In this document: positions 48,827 through 62,639 of the stretch, one piece after another
Numbering within the stretch: position 1 is the stretch's first letter
Layout of the letters: each line of letters starts with the position of its first letter
Source: Spirodela intermedia
Taxonomy: Eukaryota > Streptophyta > Magnoliopsida > Alismatales > Araceae
DNA: 64,000 nucleotides
Direction: 5' to 3'
NCBI GenBank assembly: GCA_902729315.2
Contig: LR746270.1
Coordinates: 317,501-381,500, forward strand
The notes under the pieces: model-generated
What the model was told of the DNA's origin: nothing
The model's input: the letters and a program-made list of their open reading frames with translations, nothing else
The model's database searches: none
Translations under genes and position numbers: made by a program

Positions 48827-50266
48827 GTAGCGCAACCTAGAAGCCTAAAAGAAGCTTGTTCTAACGATTCCTTCGAGAGACTAGTATACGCCAAAGGACA
48901 TGTCTCTCATGCTGTCGAGGTCAATGTGGCCGCAAAGGGCTCATTAAAACATGATCAATGAGTAGAATGACAAGCATCCGCTTGTTAATAAGCACGGGCA
49001 GATGACTCTATTTTCGATAGGCTATTCTCATGCCACATCTCCCTTGTACACCGTGAGCGGAAAATGATGGATCTGGGTATAGCCATTAAATGATTCATAC
49101 CTTATTAGGAAAAGTTGGCTCGTACCACACACGGCTGGGCTCTGCATCGAGATAGTTTCTGCCGTTTTCTCAACATTCCGGATTATGACTAGGTCATCAG
49201 ACTATACGCTTAAGAAAATAGGTTCGCAGTGTTACCAATCACTCATGTGCCTCAATGAATGGAACATACAGGTAAGAATACGCATGATCTACGTATTGTT
49301 CTGATTGGGTTTGTGTCTATATCGTCTAAACGTGATCACTAAACTCATCGGCATGAATCTGAGAACTTTATGGGACATTATTTTACGGTAGAGACAGAGC
49401 GACCGTGCGTGAGTGGAAGAAAGAGGGTGAGAAGGGAGGGGTGAGAGAGCGTATGTGAGATGGAGAAAGAGGGTGAGAGAGCTAGAGAGAGAGAAAACCG
49501 ATTGTTTTAAAACCGCAAATGGCTGGCTTCACACGAATGGGTTGTCTCAAAACCACATCCGACTCCAATATAATTCGTCTACCACCATTACCGTTAAAAC
49601 GATTCTTGGAGTAGTTAAGATTCCATGAAACTTTACATTTCCTCGAACCTGTAAGAAAATACGCAAATAATCAGGAGTCGACGCCCAGGAAGCATGGAAT
49701 TCTTTTAGGACACGGTCGGTTTTGAACGATCAGTCCAAGATGATCCCCAACTAAGCGTGCAGAGGGTAGTTGCCCACATTGATCGTCAAAGGTAGAGAAG
49801 CACCAGATCCCGCCGAAGTCTAACCTTTTCATCGCCAACATGCAATTCATTGCAAAGAGTATTTCATTATGTAGAGCATTCAAGTAAGAAACCAGTACGA
49901 ATGTTGATTTCGTCTTGTTGTACCTCAACTATGGTCCGTCCACATTAATTTTATAGTCTTCTCTTACTTACAGTACGTCTGCTTAGATTTTGCGCCGTCT
50001 CTTTCAATTTCGCTTCTTCTTGCTCTCCGCTCTTAGGCGCCGCCATGCTTTCACCAGGGTCATTTAGAAGGTATGGAATCCTGATAAATATACTAAAATC
50101 TATCTCAAGAGAAGAAGGGGGACAGGAATTCCCCCGTTTTCTGAGAAGAAATCCTCTTTTCTCCCTAGGAAATGGCACTAGAAGGGAGCCTCTGACGAGA
50201 GGCCTCAAAGAAGACCTTCGATGGTACATTGGAAGACATTGTTGTTTCTGTAGATGGGGAGAGAGA

Positions 50267-50314
<48 letters not shown>

Positions 50315-50724
50315 GGAGAAAGTAAGTGAGGGAGGGAGAGACAGAGAGGGGAGAGAGAGAGATAGAGAGAGAGAGAGGGGGAGGGGGAGGGAGAGAGAGA
50401 TAGAGAGAGAGTGAGAGAGAGAGAGTGAGCGAGTGAGAGAGAGAGAGAGGGAGAGAGTAAGTGAGGGAGGGTGAGAGAGAGAGGGGAGAGAGAGAAAGAG
50501 GGAGAGAGAGAGAGATAAGGAGAGAGATAGAGAGAGAGGGAGAGAGAGAGAGATAAGGAGAGAGATAGAGAGAGAGGGAGAGAGAGAGAGATAAGGAGAG
50601 AGATACAGAGAGAGGGAGAGAGAGAGATAAGGAGAGAGATAGAGAGAGAGAAGGAGAGAGAGAGAGAGAGAGATAGAGAGAGAGAGAGGGAGAGAGAGAG
50701 AGATAAGAGAGATAGAGAGAGGGA

Positions 50725-50762
<38 letters not shown>

Positions 50763-51800
50763 AAGGTTGTGGTGGCCAAGGGTCAGCTTCTTGGATGTCT
50801 TCTGAAACGCCACTCTACAACACAGGCAACAAATCTAACTCTGGAGAAAACCCAAAATTTTGCTAGAGGATCAGATCCCAAGGGAAGGAAGCAAAATAGA
50901 AGCGGATGGAAGGAAAAAGTCAACCATATAATCCCCCTGGAGTTGCTGCAACCCTTCCATGATCGAGCAGGACCGGTCATGATTCCAAGCTATGCAACCT
51001 TCCGAAGCACCCTTTTGTTACTTTTGTGGATGTTGCAAAGGGAAGCAAAGATGATGAAAACACCGAAGTTCTCGCATCTACTTGCATCGATGGGGTGGTT
51101 TTTGACATATTTCACCTGGGAAATGGAAAAAGGGTCTTTATTTCCAGAATGGTCACTGATAGCGACGACCGGTATAATTCTGCCTTCCCTCATCGTCATT
51201 TCCATCACCATCATTCGTTTCACCACATTAGAATATGCATCAAGCAGCTGTTGCTACCACATGAGCTATGAGGAGCATAGAGGGGATTTTAGACCATTGA
51301 CGAGGGACTCAAGCAAGTCTCCTGTCATCGGAGATATTCACTCACGAGCGTACTGTAACCGTCATAACCCCAAGGAGCAACGTTGATGTTTGATCATAAT
51401 AATATCATCAACGTTATCAAGGGTCATAGGGGTAGCAGCAGCAGCAGCAGACGAAAAACTAAGATACTTACCAAAGGAAAACGACGACAGCGAGAACAGC
51501 AGGTGCAAACCAAGATTCAATCAACATACACAGGAAATTTATGAAAAAACAGAGAGGGAGAGAGGGAGGGAAGAGAGAAGGGGGTGTGGGAGTGGAGGGA
51601 ACGAAAGATAGCCGTATCCGCAATATCACATGCATCTCCTCATTGGAGTCAACAGAGAGGAAATGGGGAATTATGGAGGATCTAGAGAGCAACAATAGCA
51701 GCAGCATAAATAATAGCCGTAGTACTAGGATAATACTAACATAAGTGGAAAGCAAGGTCAAGTGCTCTTCCTGAAGACGAAGATTCCATCGTCTCCGAGT
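45736..51800. other. 6 kb intergenic, repeat-rich
   Basis: The first ~150 bases are the leader and promoter of the isomerase gene. After that come CT runs at about 46,840-46,858 and 46,916-46,934, a TATG-type repeat at 48,582-48,620, a (GA)n run at 48,793-48,823 and the large GA tract at 50,256-50,768. A 39-codon frame starts at 47,429 (ATGGCATCACTC) with no recognisable product. No gene is supported on either strand. Confidence 0.55.
50256..50768. repeat. GA tract with internal ~38-base higher-order repeat
   Basis: About 510 bases of GA-rich purine sequence. Within 50,515-50,660 a longer unit marked by ATAAGG recurs at 50,515, 50,553, 50,591 and 50,627, spacing 38, 38 and 36 bases. This shows segmental duplication inside the microsatellite. 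Confidence 0.9.
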
Positions 51801-52376
51801 TTAGCTTGCACCGGCGGATGAGGTGTGTGGCGGATGGCCCTGATTCCCGACGCCTTGAGAAGGCTTCTTCCGTTTCTTCTTCTCGTAGCTGATGCCCCTT
51901 GCCTTTGCTTGAAGCTCGCGGACCTCCCTGAGGTAGAGCCGAACGGCCCGGGTGCCGAAGGGGTTGGCTTCCGGCTTTCCGCCATTCTCCTCGTAGGCCG
52001 CCCGGAGACGGCCGATGAGTGCGTCTAGGCTTCCCCAGGCCTGCCGGAGAGGGCACGGGCAGGGGGCGGGAGGGTTAGGGTGGCCGAAGAAGGGGCACAT
52101 CTGTGTGTGGACCTTTGTCTTCCCGAACTGGTCCAGGTACCGCAGGAATTCCAGCACGTGCGCGCCGCTGCACCGCGACAGTGACAGCGGCGGCCGGTGG
52201 TTCTTGAGGTACTGCCCGAAGGTATTCCAGTCCCTCCTCTTCTGTGCCTCGTACCGACTGGGCGACGGCGTCGAGGTCGAGGAAGAGGAGGCCACCCCGA
52301 CACCACCGAGGACAGCCGAAGAGGAGGTGTTGAGGCCAGCGGCTTCCGACGAGGGGCTGTCCACGTTGGTATCCAT
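51801..52376 (-). CDS. LSH: ALOG-domain protein, LIGHT-DEPENDENT SHORT HYPOCOTYLS (LSH) / G1-like
   Basis: Intronless gene of 191 residues. The ALOG domain covers about residues 40-168: [20 protein letters not shown], then [20 protein letters not shown], the zinc-ribbon insert (H90, C94, H99, C106, C108), [20 protein letters not shown] and [18 protein letters not shown] basic nuclear localisation signal (KKKRKKP) ends the domain. The flanks are Ser/Thr-rich and variable. ALOG proteins are plant nuclear regulators of organ boundaries, inflorescence branching and light responses; the specific role here is unknown. A GA repeat (CT on the plus strand, about 52,390-52,422) lies in the 5' leader about 15 bases before the ATG. 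Which LSH paralogue it is cannot be told by eye. Confidence 0.96.
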   Translation of the reverse strand: MDTNVDSPSSEAAGLNTSSSAVLGGVGVASSSSTSTPSPSRYEAQKRRDWNTFGQYLKNHRPPLSLSRCSGAHVLEFLRYLDQFGKTKVHTQMCPFFGHPNPPAPCPCPLRQAWGSLDALIGRLRAAYEENGGKPEANPFGTRAVRLYLREVRELQAKARGISYEKKKRKKPSQGVGNQGHPPHTSSAGAS

Positions 52377-52387
52377 ATTCTTTTCTG

Positions 52388-52389
<2 letters not shown>

Positions 52390-52422
<33 letters not shown>
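52390..52422 (-). repeat. GA repeat in the 5' leader of the LSH gene
   Basis: On the coding strand, about 33 bases of GA dinucleotides lie just upstream of the start codon. GA repeats are bound by plant BBR/BPC factors, but a neutral microsatellite is equally possible. Confidence 0.8.
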
Positions 52423-52424
<2 letters not shown>

Positions 52425-53598
52425 CTATCTTCCGCTCCAGAGTTCAGATAATATTTGGGGGTCGCTGTAGAAGCAGCACCAGCAGCAGTGTAAATAATTC
52501 CTGCCTTGGTGATAAATATTGCAGTTCTCTCTGAAGGAAGATGCAAAAATGGTTAGGAAGTTGAGGGCACAAATTATCTTATGGCAACTATTTAGGAAGC
52601 AGCCGAAGAGGGTTCCCCTCTTTCTTTGCGACCCTGCTCCTCCTCCCCCTTGCCTGTTTCTCTTGTCATCAATGGCCGTCGGGAGGGAGAAGAGGCTCCA
52701 AGAAATAGGGGAATCAGGAGCTTGATCCAAGCCAAACGAAATGATCGGAGATGGGAAATGTATTTCTGTCAACAATTTGATGTACAAACCTAGCTGTTAT
52801 TCTTTACTTCGTCGTTCGCTGCTCTGGGGGATGGAGGAGATTCTGATGGGTGACGATGAGACGCCAAGGATCTTCTGGATGATGCTGATGCTTCTCAGGA
52901 TCAGACTGCCAAAGAACCTGCAGTCATGCCAGAGAGAAATGGCTTACATAAATAATAATAGATCAGTAACTGATGCAGACAAGCGGTCAGATAAATACGT
53001 TGACGGATAGAAGGATTGATAGATAGATCGACAGATAGTTAGGGAGAGAGAAATAGAGCGAAGAAGAGCAGAGGTCAAAGGTGCTCGAAAGAAGATTCCG
53101 CAGCGGAGGCGTGAGATGGCGTAGAGAAAACCTTGGAAGGCCCAGGCTGACGGGCACCGGTGAGGACTTGGAAGGCCCTGAATCCGCTGGATTTCACGCT
53201 TTCTCTCGCAAGTGAACTCAGAGGATGGTGGCTTTGAGGAGGGGACGGCGACGCCGGAACTTCTAGTTTTATCTGTAGAGGGGAGGTTGGAGAGAGCACC
53301 GCTAGGGCTTTTGTGGAACTGGAAAGAAGGTGACAGTAGCCGTCTGGCGCGGGGGAGTGCGGGGAGAAGGCGTTTGACGATGACGACAGGAAAGGATTCT
53401 ACATCGCAAACTGTTGTGAAAATATATATATATACTTTAGAATTCCCCGATTTTGATCGATTTTCTAAGCTTTGAAAAATCCCGAAATTGATCCATTCAA
53501 TAGATTTTACTCTCTCGTCCTCCTTCCATGAGATCTGGTTCAATCTGGGTTACTGTAACGCCTAGAGAGACATTTGCAATTTCCTTAGCTGCTCATAA

Positions 53599-53654
<56 letters not shown>

Positions 53655-56600
53655 GTATCTTCTTTCTTTTTCCCCTCTTAGCCAGGAGGCTCCGGGAATA
53701 CGTATCAACCTTTCTTTCCCTCAAATGGGAACAATGCCCTCGCAGAGACGTGCTGGCCTATGTAATAATTCAAGTTTGGCCGGCCGAGGTTCAGTTCGCT
53801 GCCTGGCATTCATGTCTGTATATTGTCCAAAATGGTCGGAGAATATAATAAACTCTAGAAGATATTAAGGAAAACCAGAAGAATAGAACCTATGGATCCC
53901 CAAAGCCGGGTGGACTGTTCTTGCTGATGCTTCTCCATCACCAATGACATGCAGCAATTTCTTCTTATTTTTTGACAAAAAATCCATGTATTCCTAGTGC
54001 TATGGGGCCTCCGGAATTGTAAATCGTCAGATTAGTCGGTTGATCCGTACACTCGATAAAATTATGTAAACCCAGTCAACATAGACCCTCATCTTCATAC
54101 ATTTGAATCCAGTTACCTATGTTTTGTTCTCCGTCTCCGTTCTCTCTCTCTCTCTCCCCGTGTCAAAGTTATTCTCTCAAACACTGTTTTTCTCACGCTA
54201 TCCGCCTGGTTGGAAGGAAGGGCTCAGGCTGTTGAGAAAAACAGTCTTATCTATTAGATGAATGCTATCTATGACAACAGATGAATGCTAAATCCGATGA
54301 AATTTATTGTGGGAACTTAATGGGACAAAGTGTATAGGATAAAGAGTAGCAAAGATCCAAACATTAGGTATCTGGTTTCCAAATGAAACACCGAAGCTCA
54401 AATATAATCAAAAAAATTAGAGTTGATATGCACAACAGGCTAAGTAAATGAGCTAAAAATTTCGAGGATATTCTATATTTTCCTACCTAAGCAAGGGAAA
54501 ATAGTAGCAACCGGTTTACGCCGCAACTGGTGGCACAGATCATAGATGCCATCTCATTCATGACGAATCCGTATGATCAGCAAGGCTTTAAGGCTTAGCC
54601 GCGAGAGATGTGCCCAATAACTAGACAGATGTGGAAGAAACAATCTTGATCTCCCTTAGCACAGTCACAGAAGCAATGCCAGAGAGCGGGGTCATCCATG
54701 ATAGGCAACTACACACGTCAATAGTCGTTTGGTCGGACCGAAGGGCTTTCAGTGTGGGCCCTCATGACGCGGTTAGAGGGCACTAGTATACTTCTCGGAT
54801 CAGGCAAGTCTTGCCCTCACGAACAGTTCGGCGAAGAGGAAAATTATTTTGAACCTCTTCTCCCTTGAATCGAGGCAATACAAAGACGAGGATGCCTTCG
54901 GTGAACCCATATGTTTATATGTTCATATTCCTTGGAATTAAAGTACATATCAGAGGGTTGTCTCTGCATTTATAAACATAGGAAAGACCGTGTAAAGAAC
55001 CGGACAGCGTACCACAGGAAAATGCTAAGGCCAATCGGTGGGGCGTGGCATCCTATAGCTTTCTGGAGCGAGAATAACTTCTTCATCTCGTTTTCCTCCA
55101 GATATTCACGTTTACCCGGGAAAAATAACGTATCGGTACATCACCCAAGCCTCGTAATCTTTGAACGTGGGGGTGGAGATGTTTGAGAACCTAGGCAGAT
55201 GAAAATTTTCCCGGCAATACCAGGAGTTTTGGCTTTACCCACCATCTCACGGTTCCTGACCAATTGTTTTTGTATAAGATAGTAGATCAACATATATATC
55301 TCGGAATAGAATTGAGGAATTCCGCTCAATTAGCTAAGGAGAGTCGTAAGGATCGTTGTCTGAATTGCTAGGTCCAGAGACAAAACCGGCGAGAGAGAGA
55401 GAGAGAGGTACCGACTCTAGTGTACATTAAGCTCAGATTATTGACTCTCTGGATCTCTGAATCACTCGACCTTGATTATGGTAAATTGGTCTGTCGAAGC
55501 GAAATACGGAGATGTGGTACAGTATTTGGTGTTGTACACTTCATGTAGACGAGGGGAATAACTCATTTTTTGATCTCAAGTGAGAGATGGCGACCCATGC
55601 GAACATGTCCCCTTTCTTTTTTAACTGTATTTTGTTTGTGGATATCCGTGCATGTATAGAATCTGATCACAGAGCCTCTGTGCTCGTAATACGCCAAAAA
55701 CAGCCTTCCTGTCTGAACTAGATGGCTCTTTTCTCCTAGCATAGTCTGTTCTCTCGCTCATAGTTCCACTGCATAAATAATTCTAAAACTTGGCCGTTAG
55801 GAAAGAATGTATGCAAATTGTTAGTACCCCAAATGCCTCGAATGAAACTGAAAGATACATAGGATCTATGCCGCTGAATTTTGGAGCCAAAAAGTAGTTA
55901 GGTCTTCGCGGGATGATTTGATGCTTCAGCCAGGTTTCCTATTTGAGAGCTAGTCAGAATTAAGACCTATTATCTGCTGTGCGGCGCCGTCTGGGAGATG
56001 GGAGTATAAAGGGAAATTATGTGGGCAGCGGGAGAAGCTCAGTTCGAGCTTGGTCTCAGACCCCGCGCACGGAAGAACCTACTTGGCTCACTGTTTCTGC
56101 TTCCGGCGGGGAGGAATCGGAGGTCACTGTTGTGTGAGATGTCTCCTTTGTTTGGAAAGATATGCGGTGGGCGGGCGGATACTTTGAGAAATTATCTACC
56201 TTATTCTAATCTTATTCATGGACAGCAGGAGCCGCACCCAATCTGAAACATTGACATCCGTTTATCGCAACATTTTCAAGAATAGACCCGTTGATAGGTA
56301 CTCATTTTGTTCATAGCTGGATGGATGTGGGAGAGAGAGAGAGAGAGAGAGAGTAAAAAACGTCACATGGAAACGGTAGAATCCGATGCATAGCTAACTT
56401 CCAAACGCACTCACCCACCCTACATCATAGCCATTACATTTATTGGACATAGGACGGTCTTGTTGGACCCATTGATCTCAGCAAATAGGTAAGGAAGGGG
56501 AGGTTGTGAAGCAAATAGTGTAGACAGGTGAGAGAGCGAGAGGAAAACAAGGTTTCTGATCATGGAAGCAAACGTACATGGACCATCGGACAACTGACAT

Positions 56601-59600
56601 TTAATCCTCATCTGAAACTGAAATTTCATGGCTCTCAGAACTTAGCTATTCACAGAATTTACTAATCTTCCGGCTTTAAGGCTGAGGAGGAAGGCAGTCG
56701 ACGACAAATAGTCAACAAATTGAAGGCGTATGGGAAAGAGGAGAATCCGTTCGAGAAGAAATGATGAAGAGGACTTCTTTCTGAGGTGAATAAATAAGCT
56801 CAGGTGCGACTTTGGTTTTCTTGCCTTTGCACGGTGGTGTCGTGCTTGTGATGGCAATTATACCATCAGTTTACACCACTGTCCACCCGTTCCAGCCGCC
56901 TTATCTAAATCATACTGTTTAAAGATGCTTTATTATCGTGCATGACTCAAAGCTGACGAAACCAAATGGGGCGGCGGGTAATGCCTCTATTATGTATTAC
57001 CTCCTTTGAGTTGGTGAAAGGAATAGGTGGTGACCGGGGGGGGTTTAAGCGCAGCATCCATCAAATAGATGGGAGCTGATCTCAAAGAAGATGCTGGAAG
57101 ATCTGAGTTCTCTCTCTCTCTCTCGCGCGCGCGCGCAAGCAGAGAAGTTTCAGGTAATAAAGTAGAAATATCACATAAAATCGCGATAGCATTGGGAAGG
57201 ATGCACTGGGAATTCCCTTTAAAACTGTGCAATCATAATAGTAATAGTCATTGAATCATGCGCTTCCTTCCAAATTTGGCGTCTAACATTAGACTCTGCA
57301 ATTTAGATAACATCCAAGCTAGTCTAAATGCTGAAATCCAACTGATAGTTACAAAATTAGTTGGATATCTTCAATACTAGCCGGCTTACCCCGACTCCGA
57401 CAAAGAAGTTGGAGAAAGGGGGCATCAAAGGAGGCTTCTCCTGGTGTTTTACATCAATTTCAAGTTCATCTCTCATTGACGTTGGAGCGCCCTTCTGATT
57501 ATCGTCAGAAATCCAGCAGGCTGCTTATTATCCCAGGGAAAATAGATTTGTACCCCATCTAGTATTAAAATGCGTCCTTACATGGTATAATGATAGATGG
57601 AAGATGGCACGTCTCTTGTATTATCCGGTGACTGCCAACAAGACCCTTGCTGGTTTAAATCCAACAAGCAGTACACACTGGAGGCCCCATCTCCTTCGGT
57701 TTGCTCGTTCGTTCCCCCATCCACCCTCTGCGTTTGGATTTGGGGTAAAAGATAACCTGCGCACATGGGTGGATAGGCAGGGCAGGAGTAACTTGTGATT
57801 CAACGTTGTTAATTGGGACTAATCCACATGCACGAAGCACTTCGAAAAGGTTAAACATCCTTCACTCCTGCTTTCTTCGCAGAACTTACCGCCTTCGCAT
57901 GTTGAATTAAAGGATTCTGACGCTACACTCGAGGATTATTTTCTCTCAAGCCACGCTTTTGTTTGCGGCATCACAGCGTAATGCTCCTCCCAATAGAGAA
58001 GGCTAGAACTTTTCCGAATGTTTAGATTTTTCGGAATAGAAGAAAAAAAATCAAGAAATAATGAAATATAGTTCGTAAGGATACGCATGACAAGAGAAAC
58101 TTAAACTATCAAATCCCATCTAATATCCATTAAATGGAAAGTTCATGCCTCTACCATGAAATTATATTTGATTTCATGAGTCACGGAGGAATCGGCCACA
58201 CTCTGGACCGACTATCCAGTTTTCGTTTCAGTGAATCTATTTGAAGTTAAACAATCGCCCGTCATGTGCTCCAAGATTCGTTCTGATTTGTCTCCCCGAA
58301 GAGGGAAAAAAGTCCCATCTTCATCAGAGTATGGATTACAAAAATCTGAACTTCATCACGTCAATCGCCGGCACCTGTCCCTCTAGATTTAAAGAACTAA
58401 GCTTCTAGCCTTAGGACTGATGTACTTGATAGAAAAACTACCCGATAAAGTTTATCACACCATTGATTTTCCTTTCTGCTAGAACAGACTCCTTTAGGCA
58501 TAATATAATCAATTCAAATATAAAAACTCTTTTATAATGGTGTGGTGCTCATCAGGGTGGATTCGTATGCTTTCAGCGATCAGAAGAGAGGCTATGGCGA
58601 GGAACCATTAACAGATACCCTAATCTCTTCTCAATAGGTTTCATAGGCATCGGGACGAGCCCAGCAAGCATCCTGAATTTTATATCCGCTCGATTGATGA
58701 AATCCACGAGAGCTACCGCGAGATCTGATGTAGGGAGCTGGTCATTACCAGGTGATTACGCACTGCCTGAGGCAGCGGGGCCTCCGTCTAATTAATTAAT
58801 AAACAATAGCTAAGACTTCTGCGAAACCTATGCTCTAAGGTGAAGTTTCATACGACTGGAAGCTCATCGACGACCACGTGCTCTCGTGGCGAAACAATCT
58901 CCATCTGATACGATTTGTTGGAGCAGCTGTCGAGCGCAGCCGATTTTCTTACTCTGGGAGCTGAAAGGCAGCAGGGTTGTGCAGAGCCGGCGGAGGTCCG
59001 TCACACCGTATGTTTCCTCTTCTGGTCCAAGTAACGCGTGGGATCACGTGAGCAGACGCTGTGATCTCCCAAGAACAACGGAAATGAAAGGGACGGCGAC
59101 AGCTCCGAGCTGTAAAACGCCGTGAATACGCGGAAAGTATAACGGCGAGCTACTGTTAAAACTTCTTCGAAAGGAGGGAGGGGTGCCGGGAGTGTAATTA
59201 TTATGATATCGTGTTGGCGTGAGGTGCTTTTCAGGTGGGATAGGAGGTACAAGGTCAGGTGGGTAACTGGAGACCCACACTTGGAAATCCGGTCGGGTTT
59301 CACCCCTCGGATTGAATGGTGTACAGACTGACCCTGGAAGCTGTCCTTGCAGCAGTGCACGTGGTGATTGTCTGCGATCAAATAAAAGCAAAGAAAAGAA
59401 GACTGCAACACTGTTCCCAGATGACCTCTCTCGCTCTCTCTCGCTGTCTCTCTCTACGTGTTTCTGTCCATGTGAGATTAGGAGAATATTAACGGAACGG
59501 AGTCTTTTTTATATTTTGTTGGGTGTCTGACTGGGGGTATCAATGTGTGAGGCCTTCGGTGGCTTAGAAACAACATATTTTTCTTTCATCGGACATATCT

Positions 59601-62600
59601 CTCTCTCAGACCGATTTAAACCATGAGGAATCAGGTCGGCTTTCCTAAACACTTAAATTCCGTGATATCCCAAAAGACTTTTCTTCGTTCAACAATGGGA
59701 AATAACGTAGAGAAAAAGAGGGGGAAGGGGGGGGAGAGAGAGAGAGAGAGACAGAACAAGTGGACGGGGATGTGGTGTGTTATGTACTAAGTGGTGCGAG
59801 CGAGTACGAGCTGTCTCTTAGAGCTATTGGAGGAGGCTAATTTCGTTTCCCATTACTTGACGGGGAACAGGAGCCTCTTTGATCTAGAATGTAATCATGG
59901 TTTACTTTCTCATTTTACAATGAAAACTCGTTCCTACGTTAATATTATCGCAATAAAGTCTAACAGTGAGGGGAGAGTGAACCCCTCGATTTGATTACAT
60001 CTTCGTTTCGTATTGAAAACCTAAATCAGGATTCACCTATGATCATATTGTACTCGTTCTTATTATAGCTTCGCACTTTGGAATTCAAGGATCTTTAACG
60101 TTCCTTGGTGGTGCATTAGTGGTGATAATTATACTCCCTGGGGTGTTCTGAAACATGGCCTTCTGCCTAGGATTTATCATAGGAACTTACATTCGTCCCA
60201 AAATGGAGCAAGTGAGATCAACCTGAAATTCCAACTTTAACAAAGCCCATGGTGGAGCAAAGGAAATCAAGATCGGCTGTTTGAGATTTGGGATTGTAGT
60301 AAGACTGTCGCTCAAACTCGACGAAGACAATGCTAGAAAACTGAAGCATATTCTGGGTACCAAAAAAACTGCAGTAAGTTCGTTCCATTATTAAATAAAG
60401 ATCACTGAATAGTGCGTAAGAACTTCGTGTGATGCATGAAAACACTTCAACGAGTCAGATCTCTACTGCTCGAGGATTACAACCTGAGCATATATAATTG
60501 CATAGAAGGCACATCACACAAAAACAAGAATAATAGGGAAAATAATGAACCTCGCTTGACTGCTCTAAAAGAGGCTGATGAAAAATTCCCTTAACGTGGC
60601 CATTCTCATTGAAAAATTGAAGATTTTGTCTCTTATTATGAGTAATATTAGGTAAACAAAGTTGATATGGCTTTAAACTGTCCAATAAATAATAAAATAG
60701 TTCCAACACTTCAATTAGCTGAAGGAAAATTTAGCCTACCTATCATAATTCTACAGCTGAAATTTAAAGCCGAACTTGAACTCACTCTTACAAACACAGT
60801 GCCCCAATGCTTAACCTTTTGCATGCAGGAGAACAAACGCGCAAAATACATAGAATCTTTCGGCACATTTACTTTTCGATTATAGTAATATCCCCAAATA
60901 TCGCTCCAATAATCTCGAAATTATGGATGGGATGCAAGTCGATGATTCAAAATGATTCTACAAAATAATCATTTTTGCATATCTCCGTTTTCTGGTTCCT
61001 CATTCTCCTGCTTTTCTCTGTATTCAGTGGTCCAACAATAATAATCCGATATCTATCATTAGGGTAAATATGGGGCAAGTGTCCCAACAATGCGATCGAA
61101 AGACAAGAGGATATCTTTCTCCCAGTTCACGGGCCTTCAATTCAAGATATTCTCGGCGATCTGTTTTACAGATAGACTGTTGTTCAGCCTAACGACAACC
61201 TAAATCCCGTGCAACCGAATTCCTGGTATACATGACGTGGGTAATTGAGCTACAGGAAGGGCAATCGGCTGAATGAACCCATCAAGGATAGTGGAATGTC
61301 CCCATGCTCGTCCCCCTTTTTCTCAAATATGCATGCCCACCTTGAGGGGATGTCCAGAAGACCACTGTGGATGGTGGCTTTGTCCGAAGAATAAACCAAT
61401 GTCATGCCGGCATCTGGTTCTTTGGCACTGCCTCCACCGCGATTTTCCCACCGTCTTATTTCCTGATTTGTCGCACATTCAGCAGTTTTTGTTCCTGTGG
61501 ATTCCCTTCTTCCTGAGTGCATCTGTTCCGGGAGCGGGTTTCCCAGGATCCCAAGGAACAGGCCCCCCGGCGGAGAAGGCGGCGAAAACAGAGCGTTTTT
61601 TCCAATGAAACTATTAAAGAACCGTCTCCTAGTCATCATTCGCCCCAACTGTAACCAGACCAAGGATTCCGAAACGTTAGCGACAGAGGAAAAATAGCTG
61701 CCCTTCGCAGATGTAGGCCGAAGGATTCCATTTACGCTTGCAGCAGACGGCTCCTCTTCTTTCGACAAAGAAGGATTGGACCTTCGATGAGGAGAGAGGA
61801 GATTTATCAGACTGAAGACGAAATCATCGACCCCGATAAGGCCAAACTTCTTGTTTTTTTTCGTTCATTAGATTCACTACGGGTACAACTGCTTGCTTCA
61901 GCATCCAGTTGTTCACCCTGATCTTCTCAATTTTTTGAGGCGATAACTTTAATGGGAAGATTTTACCGTTGCCCTGATGAAGATAGGGTTAGGGAACACG
62001 GCCACAATCGGGAATACAACGTCCAGAATGACGGTGTCACCATCGGAGGCGTGCATGCCAAGAGAGAGGGTATCCCACATCCTTGGAAGACAACGCCGTC
62101 AGATACTTCATCCGAAAAGAATTATCTACACCCTGCCTGTGGTCTCAGGTGCTGGGAAACATCACGGTCGTCTCTTTGATAAAACTATATTTCTTCCCTA
62201 CACTGTTCCTCCCTGTTAACAACGTTACCGGTCGGATCCTTAGGGCTCTCCTGTTTGTGTACGTATTTCTCATTAGCCTCAGTTCATTGAAATCCTTCAT
62301 TTCATGAGTTTCCTTCCGGTGTACTTCTGAACCCACAATTCGGGCATTTTGACAACGGTAAAGCTGAAGCGAGTCCGATCGTTTTCAGTTTCTATTTGCT
62401 CTTGAAGGTCCCTCCATTACCACGAGTTCATCAATGATACGCGAGCGTCGGGAGGTATTCTGGTAATTAAAAATTGTAATATTCATTCATGTTTGCCATT
62501 CCACATCACTTGCCCTTCGAGTCCCATCTCACACGCAGTTATCAAACTGCGAGGCCTGGTATTCACCTAATTCTATGACGCATGCTAGTACCCTTTAGCA

Positions 62601-62639
62601 TGCCCAAGTCTGAAGGAATGTGCCCCGAAATGCTCCCCC
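52423..62639. other. 10 kb intergenic without supported genes
   Basis: Upstream region of the LSH gene followed by anonymous sequence. Open frames (e.g. 52,944-53,543, 58,886-59,411, 61,250-61,768, 61,952-62,219) show no conserved motif, and their frames overlap on both strands. Small GA/CT runs occur at 55,390-55,407, 56,332-56,354, 57,112-57,137 and 59,728-59,750. Confidence 0.5.
53601..53652. repeat. (AT)26 microsatellite
   Basis: Twenty-six uninterrupted AT dinucleotides, able to extrude a cruciform. Confidence 0.97.

Noticed and set aside
50165-50813. Two ~200-codon Ser-Leu minus-strand frames
   Set aside because: Same cause: the GA tract at 50,256-50,768 is open in more than one frame.
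50769-51386. Plus-strand frame of 205 codons downstream of the GA tract
   Set aside because: Another frame is open over the same interval, and no domain, signal or splice logic supports it.
61250-61768. Minus-strand frame of 172 codons
   Set aside because: No recognisable family, plus-strand frames overlap it, and no splice or promoter context was seen.
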